Made by a program: the position numbers and the translations under genes
In this document: piece after piece, positions 8,488 through 16,280 of the stretch
Layout: every line of letters begins with the position of its first letter
Numbering within the stretch: the first letter of the stretch is position 1
Assembly: GCF_030818905.1 (NCBI RefSeq)
Contig: NZ_JAUTAZ010000001.1
Span: 1,116,001-1,180,000 of the forward strand
DNA: 64,000 nucleotides
Source of the DNA: Microbacterium sp. SORGH_AS_0888
Lineage (GTDB): Bacteria; Actinomycetota; Actinomycetes; Actinomycetales; Microbacteriaceae
Reading direction: 5' to 3'
Notes under the pieces: model-generated
What the model was told of the DNA's origin: nothing
Seen by the model: only the letters and a program-made list of their open reading frames with translations
Database searches by the model: none

Positions 8488-8794
8488 AGTTTGGCCGTCG
8501 AGGTCGATTCCCCCCTGCGCGGGTTCGATCTGAACCGGATCTGGTGCGGCATCGTCGCCCTGGCCACCGACCTGTCAGCGTGGGCCACACTCCGCGCCCA
8601 CCCGCAGCACGAGGCGTGCCAGCGGGAGCTCAAGCACCTCCGGCACCGGGCTCTTCGCGTTCCCTGCAGCCCTCGCCCGACACGGCCGACGCGCGATCCT
8701 GTACCTCTCCCACCGACCTCGATGGGCAGGGACCATGTTCGCCGCGATCGACAGATCAACCCGCCTCGGCGGACCGACGAAAAAACAAGGCTAG
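8488..8794 (+). pseudogene. IS1380-type transposase C-terminal remnant, frameshifted
   Basis: A stretch in one frame (from 8491) reads SPLRGFDLNRIWCGIVALATDLSAW in two blocks, and after a one-base shift near 8646-8650 the next frame reads LFAFPAALARHGRRAILYL and runs to TAG 8792-8794. This order of blocks matches the C-terminal end of IS1380-family transposases of actinobacteria. The N-terminal two thirds, including the first catalytic residues, are absent. It is therefore a decayed insertion between two gene sets and shows past recombination at this junction. Confidence 0.65.
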
Positions 8795-8865
8795 CTCGAC
8801 AGACAAGCATCCTCAGTTCCCGACAAGAACCTAGTGACGAGGCTGATCGGATCACGGCCGGTCAG

Positions 8866-9861
8866 CTACCTCGCTGCGATGTCGATGACGAGCTTGCCAC
8901 GAACGTGGCCGGTGGCCAGTTCTGTGAACGCCTCGCGTACCGCCGCGATCTCGAAGGGATACGCGCGCGCTATCGCCGTCTTGACGGCACCGCTCGCTAC
9001 CAGGGCAGCGACTTCCTCGAGATCGCCGGGCTGCGCGTGCCGTGAGCCCGTGAACCGGGCACCGCGGAGGATCGCTTTCGGGGAGGGCACGAGGGTTCCG
9101 ATGGTGGAGCCGCGGAGCCCGAGCGAGAAACCGAGCTTGACATACTCTCCGCCGTAGCAGTCGAGTATCTTCGTGACGGGGCCGGGGGCCGCTGCGAGGA
9201 CTCGATCCTTCACGCCTGCGCCGTGGGCCACGGGGATGACCCCGAGTGAGCGCAGGAAGTCGGCGTTGCTTTCGCCTGCGATGCCGATGACCGTAGCGCC
9301 GCGGTGAGTCGCGAGTTGCACGGCAAGCGACCCGACACCGCCCGCCGCAGCACTGATTACGACGACGTCGCCACTCCGGACATCGATTTCGCGGAGGGCC
9401 CCACAGGCCGTCTGAGCGCTGACGCCGAGCGTCGCGGCGCTCTCGATGCTGAGAGACTCGGGCTTGTGGACAACGTCATCGACGGGGGCAATCAGGCTCT
9501 CTGCGAGTGAGCCGCGCTTGGTCTTTGCACCTGGGGCACCTCGCAAGGTGCCGAGGACCACGTCGCCGACGGCGAAGTCGTTGACCTGGCTTCCGACTGC
9601 GTCGATGGTCCCTACGAAGTCGTGCCCGACTCGTTTGGGGAATTTCGGCGAGAACCACTCTGCGGGCTTGGAGAGTGCGGCGACGAAGCCGACCACTCGC
9701 ACAGGCGGAGCGCCGTGAAAGACCTTCTCATCCATCGGGTTGAGTCCGGCTGCCTCGACCCTGATCCGCACCTCGCCGAGTCCGGGCTCTTCGGCGGTTG
9801 TGTCGACCATCTCCAGCACCTCAGTACCGCCGAACCGGCGGTACTGGATTACTCTGCTCAT
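8866..9861 (-). CDS. NADP-dependent quinone oxidoreductase (zinc-free MDR family)
   Basis: A 331-residue medium-chain dehydrogenase/reductase. The GroES-like N-terminal half has AAGLNPMDEKV and GHDFVGTIDAVG; the cofactor half has SAAAGGVGSLAVQLA near residue 168. The zinc-ligand cysteines are absent, as in quinone oxidoreductases. It would reduce quinones or enones with NADPH. It is divergent from a MarR gene, and a perfect palindrome lies between the two starts, so it is probably the target of that regulator. Induction by quinones or other reactive electrophiles is the usual logic for such pairs. Confidence 0.85.
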   Translation of the reverse strand: MSRVIQYRRFGGTEVLEMVDTTAEEPGLGEVRIRVEAAGLNPMDEKVFHGAPPVRVVGFVAALSKPAEWFSPKFPKRVGHDFVGTIDAVGSQVNDFAVGDVVLGTLRGAPGAKTKRGSLAESLIAPVDDVVHKPESLSIESAATLGVSAQTACGALREIDVRSGDVVVISAAAGGVGSLAVQLATHRGATVIGIAGESNADFLRSLGVIPVAHGAGVKDRVLAAAPGPVTKILDCYGGEYVKLGFSLGLRGSTIGTLVPSPKAILRGARFTGSRHAQPGDLEEVAALVASGAVKTAIARAYPFEIAAVREAFTELATGHVRGKLVIDIAAR

Positions 9862-9927
9862 CGCATCTCCTCATCATCCGGTCTGTGCACTCGCGCGGAC
9901 GAACCGACACTTCCTGATCACACATGT

Positions 9928-9944
9928 ACTATGAGAACCATAGT
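9928..9944. promoter_or_regulatory. Palindromic operator between oxidoreductase and MarR genes
   Basis: ACTATG-AGAAC-CATAGT is a perfect 6-bp inverted repeat with a 5-base centre. It lies 67 bases upstream of the oxidoreductase start and 12 bases upstream of the MarR start. Size, symmetry and position are those of a MarR dimer site that represses both genes. Confidence 0.7.
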
Positions 9945-9956
9945 AAACGAGGTGGC

Positions 9957-10469
9957 ATGTACAAGACGACCCCCGGCGGGAACCCGACGGTCGAGCAGGC
10001 GGTGCTGGCCTTGCGGCGGCTCAACAGTGCATTGACCGTGAGTAACCGTGTCGTCGGAGCACGGCTCGACATCCGAGACGGGGACCTCGCCGTGCTGGAC
10101 TCGTTGCATCAGGATGGGCCGCAGACACCCACCGAGCTAGCGCGCCGCACGTGGACCCATATCGCAACCATGACCGGCATACTGACTCGCCTTGAACGCG
10201 CCGGATGGGTCGAGCGACACCGCAACGAGAACGACGGCCGCTCGGCACGTATCCACGCGACCGGCGTCGACCGTCTGGGCAACACATACGCGAGGGTAAA
10301 CGAGCGCCTCGCTGGCCTCCTGGCCTCCTGGACGCCCGATCAGCTGGACGCACTCACCCGGTTCCTTTCGGAGGCAAGTGGCGTAATCGTGGCATCCTCA
10401 GAAGAGATCGATCGAGAGTCACACGACATTGACCCAGGCTCACCCTCCGACTCGACGATGACTTCATAA
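9957..10469 (+). CDS. MarR-family transcriptional regulator
   Basis: A 170-residue MarR protein with a DLAVLDSL helix, the recognition region TPTELARRTWTHIATMTGIL, and a DGRSARIHAT wing. ATG 9957, with GAGGTGG just upstream, is preferred over ATG 9924, because the longer form would make the protein read through the palindrome at 9928-9944. Divergent placement from the quinone oxidoreductase makes it the likely repressor of that gene and of itself. The C-terminal 25 residues are acidic and serine-rich and lie outside the fold. Confidence 0.87.
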   Translation: MYKTTPGGNPTVEQAVLALRRLNSALTVSNRVVGARLDIRDGDLAVLDSLHQDGPQTPTELARRTWTHIATMTGILTRLERAGWVERHRNENDGRSARIHATGVDRLGNTYARVNERLAGLLASWTPDQLDALTRFLSEASGVIVASSEEIDRESHDIDPGSPSDSTMTS

Positions 10470-10585
10470 GCATCGAGATCCGCACGGCTGCCGTATTCGG
10501 AGCCAACGGTCCCACCGAAAGAGCAGCTGCTCGGGCAAGGGGGCAGTTCCAGCGCCATCACGCGGGGCCCCGGGTGATGCTGACC

Positions 10586-11161
10586 CTAGCGTAGAAGTCG
10601 AACGACCGCCGCCAGCAGAACGTGAGCGTCGGCCTCCGGCTCCAAGGTCTGACGTACCGTCGCGCCCTGGAAAAGGAGCATGATCGTTTCGGTCGCGTCG
10701 GCAGCGAGCCGCTGTACGTCACCATCCTGGGTCGCGGCCCACGGAAGCAGCGCCTCGTGGAGGAGCTCCCGCACCTGCGCGATCTTGTCGCGGGCGAGCC
10801 CGGCAAGCAACGGGTCATGGGGCGCTTCGGCCCAGATCTGGACGAGCATCTCAGTCACGCCGGCTCCGGCCATCTCGTCGTAGAGACGGACGAGGATCTC
10901 AGCCGGCGTCGGCGCGGCGCCCTCGCGCGTCATCGCGGCGAGCGAGGCCCGACGCGCCTCGAGCAGCGACTCGGAAGTGAACCGGGTGAGCTCTGCTTTG
11001 CCTGGGAAGTGCGAGTAGATCGACCCGGCCGAGAGTCCCGACTCGGTGATGATGTCGGCCATCGAGGTGCCGGCGAAGCCGTTGCGCGCGAAACAGCGTC
11101 GAGCTGCGTCCGCGATCTGCGACATCCGATCATGACGCGTGGCTTCCGTGAGTCGGGGCAT
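10586..11161 (-). CDS. TetR-family transcriptional regulator
   Basis: A 191-residue TetR protein. The N-terminal helix-turn-helix reads IADAARRCFARNGFAGTSMA then SGLSAGSIYSHFPGKAEL, which is the canonical recognition segment. It is divergent from the membrane protein at 11226, with a palindrome between them, and so is probably its repressor. The C-terminal ligand domain is too diverse to name an inducer. Confidence 0.87.
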   Translation of the reverse strand: MPRLTEATRHDRMSQIADAARRCFARNGFAGTSMADIITESGLSAGSIYSHFPGKAELTRFTSESLLEARRASLAAMTREGAAPTPAEILVRLYDEMAGAGVTEMLVQIWAEAPHDPLLAGLARDKIAQVRELLHEALLPWAATQDGDVQRLAADATETIMLLFQGATVRQTLEPEADAHVLLAAVVRLLR

Positions 11162-11197
11162 ACAAGAAGAATATCCGCTCTGCTAACATGCCCCAAG

Positions 11198-11211
11198 AGA
11201 ATAATCATTCT
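11198..11211. promoter_or_regulatory. Palindromic operator between TetR and membrane protein genes
   Basis: AGAAT-AATC-ATTCT is a perfect inverted repeat in the 64-base gap between the divergent starts at 11161 and 11226. It is the only such symmetry there and fits a TetR dimer site. Confidence 0.6.
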
Positions 11212-11225
11212 GTTTGGAGCTGTTC

Positions 11226-12278
11226 ATGTCCTCTGCTCGTCCGCACACCCGATGGGCGCTCGCGATCGGCTTCGGCGTTGTCGGAGCCCTCGTCGTGACA
11301 CTCGTCGTACTCGCCTTCCTCTGGCCAACCAAGACCGCCAAGGCCCACGACATCCCGATCGGCATCACCGGGCCGACGCCAGCTGTATCGGCGATCGAGC
11401 AGGCGCTGGACGAGAACGCGGACGGCGTGTTCGCTTTCGTCGACGCGTCCGACCGGGATGGTGCCATCTCCCAGATCCAGACACGCCAAACCTATGGCGC
11501 GATCGTGCTCTCATCAGGGGCGCCGGAGGTGCTCACGGCGCCGGCAGCGAGTACTACGGTTGCTCAGCTGCTCGGGGGCGTCGCTGCACGACTGCAGGCC
11601 CAGCTGACGCAGCAGGTCGCAACCGCAGGAGGCGATGCGAGCACCGTCTCGGTCGCCGTGACCCCTGTCGTGTCGTTGTCCGCCGATGACCCGAACGGCA
11701 CAGGCCTCACAGCCGCGTCGTTCCCGCTGACGATGGGCGGGATGATCGGCGGCATCCTGATCTCGCTCCTCGTCGTAGGCGTCTTCCGGCGGCTCGTTGC
11801 ACTTGCCGGCTTCGCGGTCGCCGCGGGGCTGTTGCTCTCTCTCGTGCTCCACACCTGGTTCGGCTACCTGCAGGGGGACTTCTGGGTCATTGCGCTGGCG
11901 ATGGGTATGTCGGTGCTCGCAACATCGGCCTTCATCGTCGGCTGCACCTCGCTGATAGGCAACCCCGGCATTGGAATCGGCGCAGTGCTCACCATGCTCG
12001 TCGGCAACCCGCTCGCGGCCGCTGCCGTGCCATGGCAGTTCCTCGCCGCGCCCTGGGGAGCGATCGGCCAATTCTTCGTGCCCGGCGCGGCGAACACACT
12101 GCTGCGGACGCTCAGCTACTTCCCCGACGCCGACCCGTCCGGCCAGTGGTGGATCCTCGCCGGGTGGACGCTGGTCGGTCTCGTACTCGCGGTCAGCGGA
12201 CATTTCCGCAGTGCCCCCAGTATGCATGTGCCGGATGCAACACTCGACGAGCCCGCCGAGAACCACGCAACAGCGTGA
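11226..12278 (+). CDS. Membrane protein, ABC-2/YhgE-Pip-like
   Basis: A 350-residue protein with an N-terminal transmembrane helix (about residues 10-33), an extracytoplasmic domain to about residue 165, and five or six hydrophobic helices in the second half. This layout is that of ABC-2-type permeases and of the YhgE/Pip membrane proteins, but no ATPase gene is next to it. ATG 11226 has TGGAG 6 bases upstream; an ATG at 11214 is less likely because it lies too near the operator. It is probably controlled by the divergent TetR protein. Transported substrate unknown. Confidence 0.65.
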   Translation: MSSARPHTRWALAIGFGVVGALVVTLVVLAFLWPTKTAKAHDIPIGITGPTPAVSAIEQALDENADGVFAFVDASDRDGAISQIQTRQTYGAIVLSSGAPEVLTAPAASTTVAQLLGGVAARLQAQLTQQVATAGGDASTVSVAVTPVVSLSADDPNGTGLTAASFPLTMGGMIGGILISLLVVGVFRRLVALAGFAVAAGLLLSLVLHTWFGYLQGDFWVIALAMGMSVLATSAFIVGCTSLIGNPGIGIGAVLTMLVGNPLAAAAVPWQFLAAPWGAIGQFFVPGAANTLLRTLSYFPDADPSGQWWILAGWTLVGLVLAVSGHFRSAPSMHVPDATLDEPAENHATA

Positions 12279-12660
12279 GGCCAATGACCACCATTCGCGC
12301 GGCTCAAATAAACTGAGCAATCGTAACGGGCTTCGATGTCCATCTCAGCCCATTGGGGGTGACGCTGCGAGTGCTCGACACTCACCCCTACAAGAAGCGG
12401 CGGCGTGTCCCACCGGCGGTGATGGACAGTGCGGAAGTCGATCCCGTCCGAGAACGTCGTGACCAGCAGTGGCGCGGGCTGTGACATCTGATCGAATAAA
12501 TCCCGTTCCAGCGCTGATTGCCGGTCGTGTGTGGGAGAAGCCTGGCGCTGGAGGGCAACGTCTCGAAGTCGGCTGGCGCGATGGCAAGGACGCGGAAATC
12601 GCGCCTGGGTAGGAGCGGCCCAGGCGCGCTCGTACGGGCGCGCGTTCTGCTGGGCGGCCC
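12279..12660. other. Gene-free stretch with inverted repeats, possible left border of the element
   Basis: No convincing gene is seen. The stretch holds several inverted repeats: GAGTG/CACTC at 12369-12383 inside GGGGTGA/TCACCCC, TCCAGCGC/GCGCTGGA at 12506-12513 and 12544-12551, and GCGCCTGGG/CCCAGGCGC at 12601-12609 and 12619-12627. The first element-specific CGTACCT motif follows at 12661. The border of the mobile element or its transfer origin could lie here, but no copy of the tRNA-Pro sequence was found in it. Confidence 0.4.
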
Positions 12661-12675
12661 CGTACCTGCTGGGTG
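12661..12675 (+). promoter_or_regulatory. Element motif CGTACCT, site 1
   Basis: CGTACCTGCTGGGTG, 57 bases before the methyltransferase ATG. TACC and GGGTG form an imperfect dyad. Confidence 0.5.
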
Positions 12676-12732
12676 ATCCTGTTCGTCGCACACGAAGGCG
12701 GACAGGGCCCGAACAGCAGGGAGCCTCCGCCT

Positions 12733-13812
12733 ATGTCCGATCCGTCATCGCCGACCCGTCGTCTGACCGAGCTTCCGGCGCCGGTGTTCACCCACGACCG
12801 CGCGACCCTCTACCTCGGGGACGCCGTCGAGTTCCTCCCGCTGCTGGCCGCGGGGAGCATCGACGCGCTGGTCACCGACCCGCCCTACGGGCTGAGCTTC
12901 AACGGGCACACGTGGGACGACGCATCCGGGTTCCGCGATTCGCTGCCGCACGTGGACACGAGCAGCATGAGTGCACCGGAGGTGTTCGAGGCGTGGTGCA
13001 CGGCCTGGGCTGCAGGTGCACTGCACGCGCTGAAGCCCGGTGCACACGTTGCAGCGTTCGGTGGTGCACGCACGTGGCATCGCATGGTGCGTGGCATCGA
13101 GAATGCGGGGTTCGAGATCCGCGACCAGATCGCGTGGCTGCACACCACCGGGATGCCCAAGAGTATAGACCTCTCGCACGCGATCGATAAGCACCACGGC
13201 GCGCACCGCCCCGACCGCACCGTGCAGACCGATGACCGCGACGGCGTGCTGGGCGCGACTCGCACCGTCACTTCCAAGGGCACCCCGGTGACCGAGGACG
13301 CGCAGCGGTGGGAGGGATGGGGCACGGGACTGCGGCCGGCGTTCGAGCCGATCGTCATCGCCCGCAAACCCCCGGAGGGCAACACACTCCGAAACGTCCT
13401 CGCCCACGGCGTCGGCGGGATCAACATCGACCAGGCCCGGTTCGCCGATGACCGGTGGCCGATGAACGTCGCCCTCGACCCCGGGCAGGCTGACGCGCTG
13501 GATGTGCTGACGGGAACGTGGCAGGGCGAGTCGTTGTCGCGGAAGTTCCCGATCTTCCGGTTCGAGCACAAGCCCGACGCCCGCGAGCGGCCCCGCGCGT
13601 TCGGCATCTCGCATTCGACGGTGAAGCCGCTCGGACTGATGCGGTGGCTCGTCACCCTGCTCACCCCGCCCGGTGGTGTCGTGCTCGAGCCGTTCACCGG
13701 TTCGGGAACGACGGTCGAAGCGGCCCTCATGGCCGGATGCCGAGTGGTCGCCATCGAACGCGACAAGGACTACATCCCGCTCGTTGCCTCCCGGGTGGAC
13801 CGCCAGATCTGA
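12733..13812 (+). CDS. DNA methyltransferase, N4/N6-amino (DPPY) type
   Basis: A 359-residue adenine-N6 or cytosine-N4 methyltransferase. The catalytic TDPPYGLSFNG lies near residue 55, and the SAM-binding motif FTGSGTT lies near the C-terminus, so the motif order is that of the beta class. ATG 12733 has an AGGGAG 10 bases before it. No restriction nuclease is adjacent, so it is an orphan methyltransferase, which mobile elements often carry to escape host restriction or to mark their own DNA. It stands first in the element and is followed by a strong hairpin. Confidence 0.85.
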   Translation: MSDPSSPTRRLTELPAPVFTHDRATLYLGDAVEFLPLLAAGSIDALVTDPPYGLSFNGHTWDDASGFRDSLPHVDTSSMSAPEVFEAWCTAWAAGALHALKPGAHVAAFGGARTWHRMVRGIENAGFEIRDQIAWLHTTGMPKSIDLSHAIDKHHGAHRPDRTVQTDDRDGVLGATRTVTSKGTPVTEDAQRWEGWGTGLRPAFEPIVIARKPPEGNTLRNVLAHGVGGINIDQARFADDRWPMNVALDPGQADALDVLTGTWQGESLSRKFPIFRFEHKPDARERPRAFGISHSTVKPLGLMRWLVTLLTPPGGVVLEPFTGSGTTVEAALMAGCRVVAIERDKDYIPLVASRVDRQI

Positions 13813-13816
13813 GCAC

Positions 13817-13858
13817 GGCCACCAGCGGCCTGCGCGACCGCTCGGGCCGCTGGTGGCC
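13817..13858. terminator. Bidirectional hairpin terminator
   Basis: GGCCACCAGCGGCC at 13817-13830 pairs perfectly with GGCCGCTGGTGGCC at 13845-13858, a 14-bp stem with a 14-base loop. It fills the gap between the convergent methyltransferase and aldo/keto reductase genes. There is no T-run, as is common for actinobacterial terminators. Confidence 0.7.
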
Positions 13859-13866
13859 GCTGGCAG

Positions 13867-14880
13867 TTACGTGTCGGCGCGTTCGCGTGTGTCGCTGGTC
13901 CAGTTCGGGTCATCGAAGTCCGAGCGCTCACCCCTGACCTGGGCCGACAGGTCATCGAGGACGTGTAGCTCGTCGGCGGTGAGGACGATCGATATGGCGG
14001 CGGCGTTCTCCGCGATGCGTTCGGGGCGGCGGGTTCCGGGGATGGGAACAACCGGCACGCCAAGCCGGTCGCCCGCTGCGTACAGCCAGGCCAGCGCGAT
14101 CTGCGCGGGCGTCGCCTCGTGGTCGCCGGCGATCCCGGTCAGCGCTGCGACGACGGTCTGGTTGCCCGCGAAGGCATCGCCGGTGAACCGGGTGAGCCCT
14201 GCCCGCCAGTCACCGGCGAAGACAGCGGGATCGCTCAGGGCTCCTGTGAGGAAGCCTCGCCCCAGGGGTGAGTAGGGCACGAAGCCGATCCCGAGCCTGG
14301 CGGCTGTCGGTGCGACGGCGCGTTCGACGTCGCGGCTCCAGACCGACCATTCGCTCTGCACGGCCGTCATGGGATGGACCCGGTGCGCGGCCTCCAGTTC
14401 GTCGGCGGTCACCTCCGACAACCCCAGATGGCGGACCTTGCCAGCAGCCACTAGCTCGGCCATCGCGCCGACGGTGTCCTCGATCGGTACCGAGACCTCG
14501 CGACGGTGCAGGTAGTACAGGTCGATCGTGTCGATGCCGAGCCTGGTGAGGCTCGCGTCCACGGCCTCGCGCACGTATGCGGGGTCGTTGCGGGCGCGCA
14601 TGGTCTTGTTCGCGATGGAGCCGGTGATGCCGAACTTGGTGGCGATCGTCATCTCCCCGCGGCGGGTCTTCGCGACCTCTCCGACGGTGCGTTCGCTGTC
14701 GCCGTCGCCGTAGATGTCGGCGGTGTCGATGAACGTGACCCCAAGGTCGAGAGCATGGTTCAGCGCGTCCAGGTTCTCTCCGTGCGTGCTGGCGCCGTAC
14801 ACACCGGTCAGGGCCATCGCGCCGAACCCGAGGCGGCTGACGGTCAGACCGTCGCCGAGAAGGGTCATCGGAACAGTCAT
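13867..14880 (-). CDS. Aldo/keto reductase
   Basis: A 337-residue NADP-dependent oxidoreductase with the TIM-barrel signatures: GFGAMALTGVYG near the N-terminus, FIDTADIYGDG with the catalytic Asp and Tyr near residue 57, TKFG with the catalytic Lys, YYLHR with the catalytic His, and PIPGTRRPERI near residue 285. ATG 14880 is preceded by GAAGGAGAA. The ATG overlaps the stop of the MerR gene by four bases, so regulator and enzyme form one operon. It is probably cargo of the element and may detoxify reactive carbonyls. Confidence 0.9.
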   Translation of the reverse strand: MTVPMTLLGDGLTVSRLGFGAMALTGVYGASTHGENLDALNHALDLGVTFIDTADIYGDGDSERTVGEVAKTRRGEMTIATKFGITGSIANKTMRARNDPAYVREAVDASLTRLGIDTIDLYYLHRREVSVPIEDTVGAMAELVAAGKVRHLGLSEVTADELEAAHRVHPMTAVQSEWSVWSRDVERAVAPTAARLGIGFVPYSPLGRGFLTGALSDPAVFAGDWRAGLTRFTGDAFAGNQTVVAALTGIAGDHEATPAQIALAWLYAAGDRLGVPVVPIPGTRRPERIAENAAAISIVLTADELHVLDDLSAQVRGERSDFDDPNWTSDTRERADT

Positions 14881-15362
14881 CGTGGTTCTCCTTCTGTTGC
14901 GGTGAGGGGCTGCACGGCGGCGACTTCGGGCGAGACGGGGCGGCCGTCGCAGTCGAGGCCCGCACCGATCAGGTAGCGGTAGTGGGTCACCTTCTCTTCC
15001 AGGGAGACAAGGTGCTGATCGAGCTCCGCCTGCCGCCTGTGGATGCGATCGCGGTGGGCTTCGAGGATCGCCAGGCGTCGCCCGTGCGTCGCGGCGCCGC
15101 CGGTGACCAGGCGGGAGAACTCCCGCATCTCCTCCGTCGGCATCCCGCTCTCGCGGAGCTTGGCGAGCATCTCCACCAGCGCCGCGTCCCTGCGCGTGTA
15201 CTGGCGGCGGCGATCCGGTCCCCGGCGTACCGCGGGCAGCAGCCCTTCCCGCTCGTACCAGCGCAGGGTGTCCTGACTCAGCCCGCTCAGCCGCGCGACC
15301 TCTGCGATGCCGAGGCTCGCGTCCGTATCGTCCAGCACCTCGAATGCGACCTGTGTGCTCAT
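14877..15362 (-). CDS. MerR-family transcriptional regulator
   Basis: A 161-residue MerR protein. The DNA-binding part reads IAEVARLSGLSQDTLRWYER and EGLLPAVRRGPDRRRQYTRR, followed by a long dimerisation helix to about residue 130. It belongs to the metal-free aldo/keto-reductase-linked group, since no cysteine cluster for metal is present (one Cys only, near residue 138). It is transcribed with the reductase from a promoter that has the 19-base spacer and dyad typical of MerR targets, so it should activate its own operon. Confidence 0.9.
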   Translation of the reverse strand: MSTQVAFEVLDDTDASLGIAEVARLSGLSQDTLRWYEREGLLPAVRRGPDRRRQYTRRDAALVEMLAKLRESGMPTEEMREFSRLVTGGAATHGRRLAILEAHRDRIHRRQAELDQHLVSLEEKVTHYRYLIGAGLDCDGRPVSPEVAAVQPLTATEGEPR

Positions 15363-15368
15363 GCGGCA

Positions 15369-15399
15369 ACGCTATGTCCTGGAGTTCACTCCAACGCAA
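15369..15399 (-). promoter_or_regulatory. MerR-type promoter with 19-base spacer, probably leaderless
   Basis: On the minus strand TTGCGT (15399-15394) is followed by 19 bases and then TAGCGT (15374-15369). The spacer holds the dyad TGGAGT-GA-ACTCCA. The long spacer with a central dyad is the hallmark of MerR-activated promoters. The -10 box ends 6 bases before the ATG at 15362, so the mRNA probably starts at or next to the start codon. Confidence 0.75.
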
Positions 15400-15539
15400 G
15401 CCCACCATCCGCCACTGCCGCCACATGTCCGGGCACGCGCGACGGGCTTTCGAATCGTTCCGCGGAGAAGAGACCATGCCGGTGACCTGCCGGTCAGATC
15501 TCGCCTCAAGACCTGCCCTATCCGCCTACCTATCGAGAG

Positions 15540-15561
15540 GCCCGGGCGGTTCCGCCCGGGC
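15540..15561. repeat. Perfect hairpin upstream of small unknown gene
   Basis: GCCCGGGCGG and CCGCCCGGGC form a perfect 10-bp stem with a 2-base loop, 28 bases before the ATG at 15589. It could act as a terminator for read-through or a site on mRNA. Confidence 0.5.
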
Positions 15562-15588
15562 GATCTCGAAATGGGAGGACGAGCACAG

Positions 15589-16071
15589 ATGGACATCGAC
15601 CCTGCCAAGATCACCCAGGCACCACGAGCCGAAACGAACCGGGACGCAGGGCGGCCGCGGATGCTGTGTCTCGGGGTGGTCGTTTGGTCGGATGACCCGG
15701 ATGTCGAACCGACCGTCCTCGCGCACGACAGCCCCGTGGTGGTCGCGCACGCTACGGCGCTGGCGATCCACGAGGTGCTTGAGGATTCGCCGGCCTATGT
15801 GGGCGCGTCGGAGTTCCTCGAGACGCACCGCGGTCCTCGGGACTGGCGCACCCCCGAGGACGTCGATGCCTGGCTTGAAGCGCTTCGGGAGGCGACCCCG
15901 CACCCGGCGTACTCGTTCCACCAGATCCCCGTCGGCGGCGGCAACGAGAAGGGAGACGACGCCGCTGCCTCCCTCCATCACGCGATGCAGGAGCGTGAAC
16001 GCGCGCTCACCGCGGATGCTCCCGCCGGGCCGGGCGGTGCTCAGATGCCGCGCCCGGGCCTCACGCGATGA
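15589..16071 (+). CDS. Unknown protein
   Basis: A 160-residue acidic, soluble protein without a recognised domain. It is rich in Asp, Glu and Pro, and has a central segment HATALAIHEVLEDSPAYVG that may be helical. ATG 15589 is chosen because GGGAGG lies 11 bases upstream; longer forms would read through the hairpin at 15540. It stands alone on the plus strand between the MerR gene and a second unknown gene. No function can be given. Confidence 0.55.
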   Translation: MDIDPAKITQAPRAETNRDAGRPRMLCLGVVVWSDDPDVEPTVLAHDSPVVVAHATALAIHEVLEDSPAYVGASEFLETHRGPRDWRTPEDVDAWLEALREATPHPAYSFHQIPVGGGNEKGDDAAASLHHAMQERERALTADAPAGPGGAQMPRPGLTR

Positions 16072-16280
16072 CTGTCATGAGGACCCCGCCGGGTGAGAAG
16101 GCGACGATTCGACGCATATCTGCGACTCCAGCGCGCATCTTCCTCGAGATCCCTTCGCGTGCACGCGTCCTGCGGGTAACTCAGGTTCCGACCGCTCATT
16201 ACTGCCCGGGTCGCACGCCCGCACCGAGCCCTCCGCCCCGCGGCCGACGGCTCGCCCACTGATCAAAGGAGGTCACTACC

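Noticed and set aside
12279..12732. Small genes in the gap before the methyltransferase
   Set aside because: Open frames here on both strands lack ribosome sites, domain features and consistent codon use; inverted repeats are the only clear structure.
13867..15477. Aldo/keto reductase with a 200-residue N-terminal extension
   Set aside because: The extension overlaps the MerR gene out of frame; ATG 14880 with GAAGGAGAA and an ATGA overlap is the true start.
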